A stretch of DNA of 64,000 bases from Paraglaciecola sp030730205 (GTDB lineage Bacteria; Pseudomonadota; Gammaproteobacteria; Enterobacterales; Alteromonadaceae). The notes under the pieces were generated by a model. The model had not been told where the DNA came from. It did no database searches and saw only the letters and a list, made by a program, of their open reading frames with translations. The stretch covers positions 248,001 through 312,000 of the forward strand of contig NZ_JBGQOM010000005.1 in assembly GCF_052119645.1 (NCBI RefSeq). The letters run 5' to 3'. Of this stretch, positions 61,804 to 64,000 are shown in pieces (position 1 is the first letter of the stretch; each line of letters opens with the position of its first letter). Position numbers and translations under genes: made by a program.

Positions 61804-62532
61804 TTAGTCTCGAACCTTATGTCGAAGATCATCCACCCACATTGCAGTGGCTCCACACACGGCAACAGGCATCACTAAAAAGTTAACTAAGGGGATCATC
61901 GAACCAATACTCACCGCAATACCAAAACTAAAAGAGTTACCACGGCTGGCATGCAGAGTGCGCCGCATGCGATTAAAATCGACTTTGTGATTGTCAAAAG
62001 CGTAGTCACAATATTGTATAGCCATCATCCAGGCACTGAATAAAAACCATAAAATTTGTCCAAAAACCGGCAGGATAAAAAACAAAAGTAAAAAGCCAAT
62101 GGCTCTTGGAATGTAATAGGTAAATTTAGACATTTCCCTACCAAAAGTACGAGGTATGTCTTTTACAATATCAACCAGTCCCGAATCCCCTAAACTTTGC
62201 CCCGTTAAATGCAGCTCTACTTTTTCAGCTAACAAGCCGTTAAAGGGCGCGGCAATCCAATTGGCCAAGGTGCCAAAAATAAGCGCGAAGACCAGCAAAA
62301 TACTGATAACGGCAATAGGCCAAATGATGTAGCTCAAGCCTTCTTTTAACCAGCTAAGCCATTGCCAATCAGGAATTAGATCGACCACCCACACGATGCT
62401 TTCACTAATTTGACCAAACAAAAAATAGAATGCGGTAGCAAAAAGCAATAAATTGACCACAAGGGGGATAAAGACGAAACGCTTCAGTCCCTTTGTGGTA
62501 ATCAAACTAAAACCTTGAAAAAAATAATGCAC
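61804..62532 (-). CDS. cysZ: Sulfate transporter CysZ
   Basis: CysZ brings sulfate into the cell for cysteine synthesis. The 242-residue membrane protein closely follows E. coli CysZ, for example IANWIAAPFNGLLAEK (here LANWIAAPFNGLLAEKVE), DIPRTFGREMSKFTYYIPRA, WFLFSAWMMAIQYCDYAFDN and NFLVMPVAVCGATAMWVDDL. The start is GTG at 62532 with AGGG 8 nt upstream. Confidence 0.95.
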   Translation of the reverse strand: MHYFFQGFSLITTKGLKRFVFIPLVVNLLLFATAFYFLFGQISESIVWVVDLIPDWQWLSWLKEGLSYIIWPIAVISILLVFALIFGTLANWIAAPFNGLLAEKVELHLTGQSLGDSGLVDIVKDIPRTFGREMSKFTYYIPRAIGFLLLFFILPVFGQILWFLFSAWMMAIQYCDYAFDNHKVDFNRMRRTLHASRGNSFSFGIAVSIGSMIPLVNFLVMPVAVCGATAMWVDDLRHKVRD

Positions 62533-63009
62533 GATGTTCCCTCTAACTTGATAAAGTGCGAAGCTGTCGCAGTGGAAAATATAAGGTCATTAACCAACCC
62601 AAGTATAAGGGCTGATGGTCATTGATCAAAACGTCAATTGTTACACTTGATGACTTTGCTGATCAATCCTCCTTTTGCTAAGAGCGCTGGTGCGTGATGA
62701 ATGAATCGTGAGTTAATAACCGATAGCGACTGTCAATAATGCAGTTATCTTTTACGGTCAATGCGACTCAGTTTTTTTGAACCCTGGTGCTGAGGAACTC
62801 AATATATTCTGACTTAGTGAGTCGTCCACCTAACTGCCTGTTTTTTACGCGAGGCCCTTTAAAAACCGGTTGAATGTAAACCAAAAACAGACTTGCTTGG
62901 TAGATTTAGCGTTTTAGGTAAAACGCTAATTGTGACACTTGACGACATTTGATACATTCGCAGTAGTTCGCATAAAAATTATAAAATCATCGGAACACGC
63001 TGTGTCACT
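62533..63009. other. Divergent intergenic region between cysZ and smc
   Basis: It contains the inverted repeat at 62906-62929 and two diverged direct repeats about 290 bp apart. They are AAAACGTCAATTGTTACAC (62628 on) and AAAACGCTAATTGTGACAC (62920 on), each continuing into CTTGAYGAC. No gene is seen in between. Confidence 0.45.
62906..62929. repeat. Inverted repeat upstream of smc
   Basis: TTAGCGTTTT and AAAACGCTAA form a perfect 10-bp inverted repeat around AGGT, about 80 bp before the smc start. It is not followed by a T run, so it may be an operator or a leader hairpin. Confidence 0.6.
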
Positions 63010-64000
63010 ATGCGCTTAAAAAAAATTAAATTGGCAGGGTTTAAATCCTTCGTCGATCCAACCACCATTCCATTTCCAGATGACATGACCGCGATAGTCG
63101 GGCCAAACGGCTGTGGCAAATCTAATGTCATTGATGCGGTGCGTTGGGTATTAGGCGAAAGCTCTGCTAAAAATTTGCGCGGTGATGCCATGACCGATGT
63201 CATTTTTAATGGCTCAACGGCGCGTAAACCGGTATCTCAATGTAGCGTAGAATTGGTGTTTGATAATTCATCAGGGCGAATCCAGGGTGAATATGCCGGC
63301 TACAACGAATTATCAGTAAAACGCATTGTAACCAAAGATGCCCAATCAAGTTACCTCTTAAACAACAGCAAGTGCCGCCGCCGTGATGTCACCGATTTGT
63401 TTTTAGGCACAGGTCTGGGTCCGCGTAGCTATGCCATTATAGAGCAGGGCATGATCTCACGACTAATTGAGTCTAAACCTCAAGAACTTCGGGTTTTTAT
63501 TGAAGAAGCCGCTGGGGTGTCAAAATACAAAGAGCGCCGCAGAGAAACAGAAACCCGTATTCGTCACACCAAAGAAAATCTTGAGCGACTAGCTGATGTA
63601 CGCGGGGAGCTTGGCCAGCAGCTTGAAAAACTGCAGCGTCAAGCCGCAGCGGCCAAACGTTACAAAGAACTCAAGCAGCAAGAGCGTACCTTAAAAGGCC
63701 AGTTAGCCGCGATACGCTGGTTAAAGCACAGTAAGAAAATTGAGGGGCTTGAACTCGATATTGAAAAGAAAAATAACGAGATCGAAGCCTACGTTACTCG
63801 TCAGCGTGGTGAAGAAAAAGACTTAACAGAATTTAAAGAAAAGCAGCAAGAGCTCAAGCTACAGCTCGGGGATGTGCAACAACACATTTTCAAAGTAGCG
63901 ACCGATATCAGCCGTATCGAGCAAAATCAAATTCATACCAAACAACGCAGGCAAAAAGTTGAACAAGAAATCAGGGTATTGCAAAGTGCCATTTATGAAC
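63010..64000 (+). CDS. smc: Chromosome partition protein SMC, 5' part (3' end outside the window)
   Basis: The frame is open from the ATG at 63010 to the window end and gives the N-terminal 330 residues of SMC, which condenses and separates chromosomes. The start MRLKKIKLAGFKSFVDPTTI, Walker A GPNGCGKSNVIDAVRWVLGE and the head-domain GPRSYAIIEQGMISRLIESKP, RVFIEEAAGVSKYKERR are typical. The long coiled coil starts near residue 170 (ETETRIRHTKENLERL). No strong ribosome-binding site is visible. It is divergent from cysZ. Confidence 0.95.
   Translation, partial: MRLKKIKLAGFKSFVDPTTIPFPDDMTAIVGPNGCGKSNVIDAVRWVLGESSAKNLRGDAMTDVIFNGSTARKPVSQCSVELVFDNSSGRIQGEYAGYNELSVKRIVTKDAQSSYLLNNSKCRRRDVTDLFLGTGLGPRSYAIIEQGMISRLIESKPQELRVFIEEAAGVSKYKERRRETETRIRHTKENLERLADVRGELGQQLEKLQRQAAAAKRYKELKQQERTLKGQLAAIRWLKHSKKIEGLELDIEKKNNEIEAYVTRQRGEEKDLTEFKEKQQELKLQLGDVQQHIFKVATDISRIEQNQIHTKQRRQKVEQEIRVLQSAIYE

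Overview
The window is a contiguous piece of a gammaproteobacterial chromosome. The gene order and protein sequences point to the Alteromonadales, most like a marine Paraglaciecola, Glaciecola or Aliiglaciecola relative. Supporting points are the blocks uvrY-uvrC-pgsA-tRNA(Gly,Cys,Leu), comEC-msbA-lpxK-ycaR-kdsB-ycaQ and tusDCB-tusE next to yccA, all shared with the Enterobacteria-Vibrio-Alteromonas group. A NhaD Na+/H+ antiporter, an alginate-lyase-like lipoprotein and a CE2-type esterase fit a marine, algal-polysaccharide lifestyle. I saw no insertion sequence, prophage, integrase or CRISPR array. The GC content looks to be in the low-to-mid 40s % and even throughout (by eye, not computed).

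Layout. 0-7 kb: the 3' part of serS; the tRNA 2-thiouridine sulfur-relay genes tusDCB and tusE; yccA; tRNA-Ser(UGA); a PEP-CTERM-like secreted protein behind a sigma-54-type promoter; a PhoD-type phosphatase. 7-21 kb: core housekeeping genes (GacA/UvrY regulator, UvrC, PgsA, a three-tRNA operon, ComEC, and the lipid A/KDO genes msbA, lpxK and kdsB with ycaR and ycaQ). 21-27 kb: an XRE regulator convergent with a four-gene MacAB-like ABC export operon whose leader contains a terminator-like hairpin. 27-32 kb: a molybdopterin oxidoreductase, an SGNH hydrolase, a prephenate dehydratase with an altered ACT domain, a SPOUT RNA methyltransferase and an aldo-keto reductase. 32-44 kb: a periplasmic adaptor plus two tandem RND pumps, transcribed away from a VWA lipoprotein / ECF sigma factor / membrane-protein operon. 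44-53 kb: a DEAD-box helicase, a methyltransferase, membrane and secreted hypotheticals, a DUF2892 protein behind an FNR-like class II promoter, a DUF1080-GMC-Gluc2DH3 operon and NhaD. 53-64 kb: the alginate-lyase-like lipoprotein, a GGDEF protein coupled to a glycosyltransferase, a double-domain retropepsin, a CE2 esterase, a ketopantoate-reductase-like protein, a lone PAS protein, cysZ and the 5' end of smc.

How the genes work together. The 48.4-51.6 kb operon looks like a small periplasmic pathway that oxidises a glycoside at C3 (GMC flavoprotein with a Tat-exported partner) and then cleaves the 3-keto-glycoside (DUF1080 lipoprotein). The 40.4-43.8 kb operon looks like a cell-envelope sensing unit built on an ECF sigma factor. 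The two multidrug-type efflux systems (ABC and RND) both have unusual leaders or promoters. The most notable unexplained signals are regulatory. They are two sigma-54-like -24/-12 elements, an attenuator-like leader, an RNA stem that would mask the ribosome-binding site of the VWA gene, an FNR-type promoter and a GntR/FadR-like palindrome upstream of the alginate-lyase-like gene.
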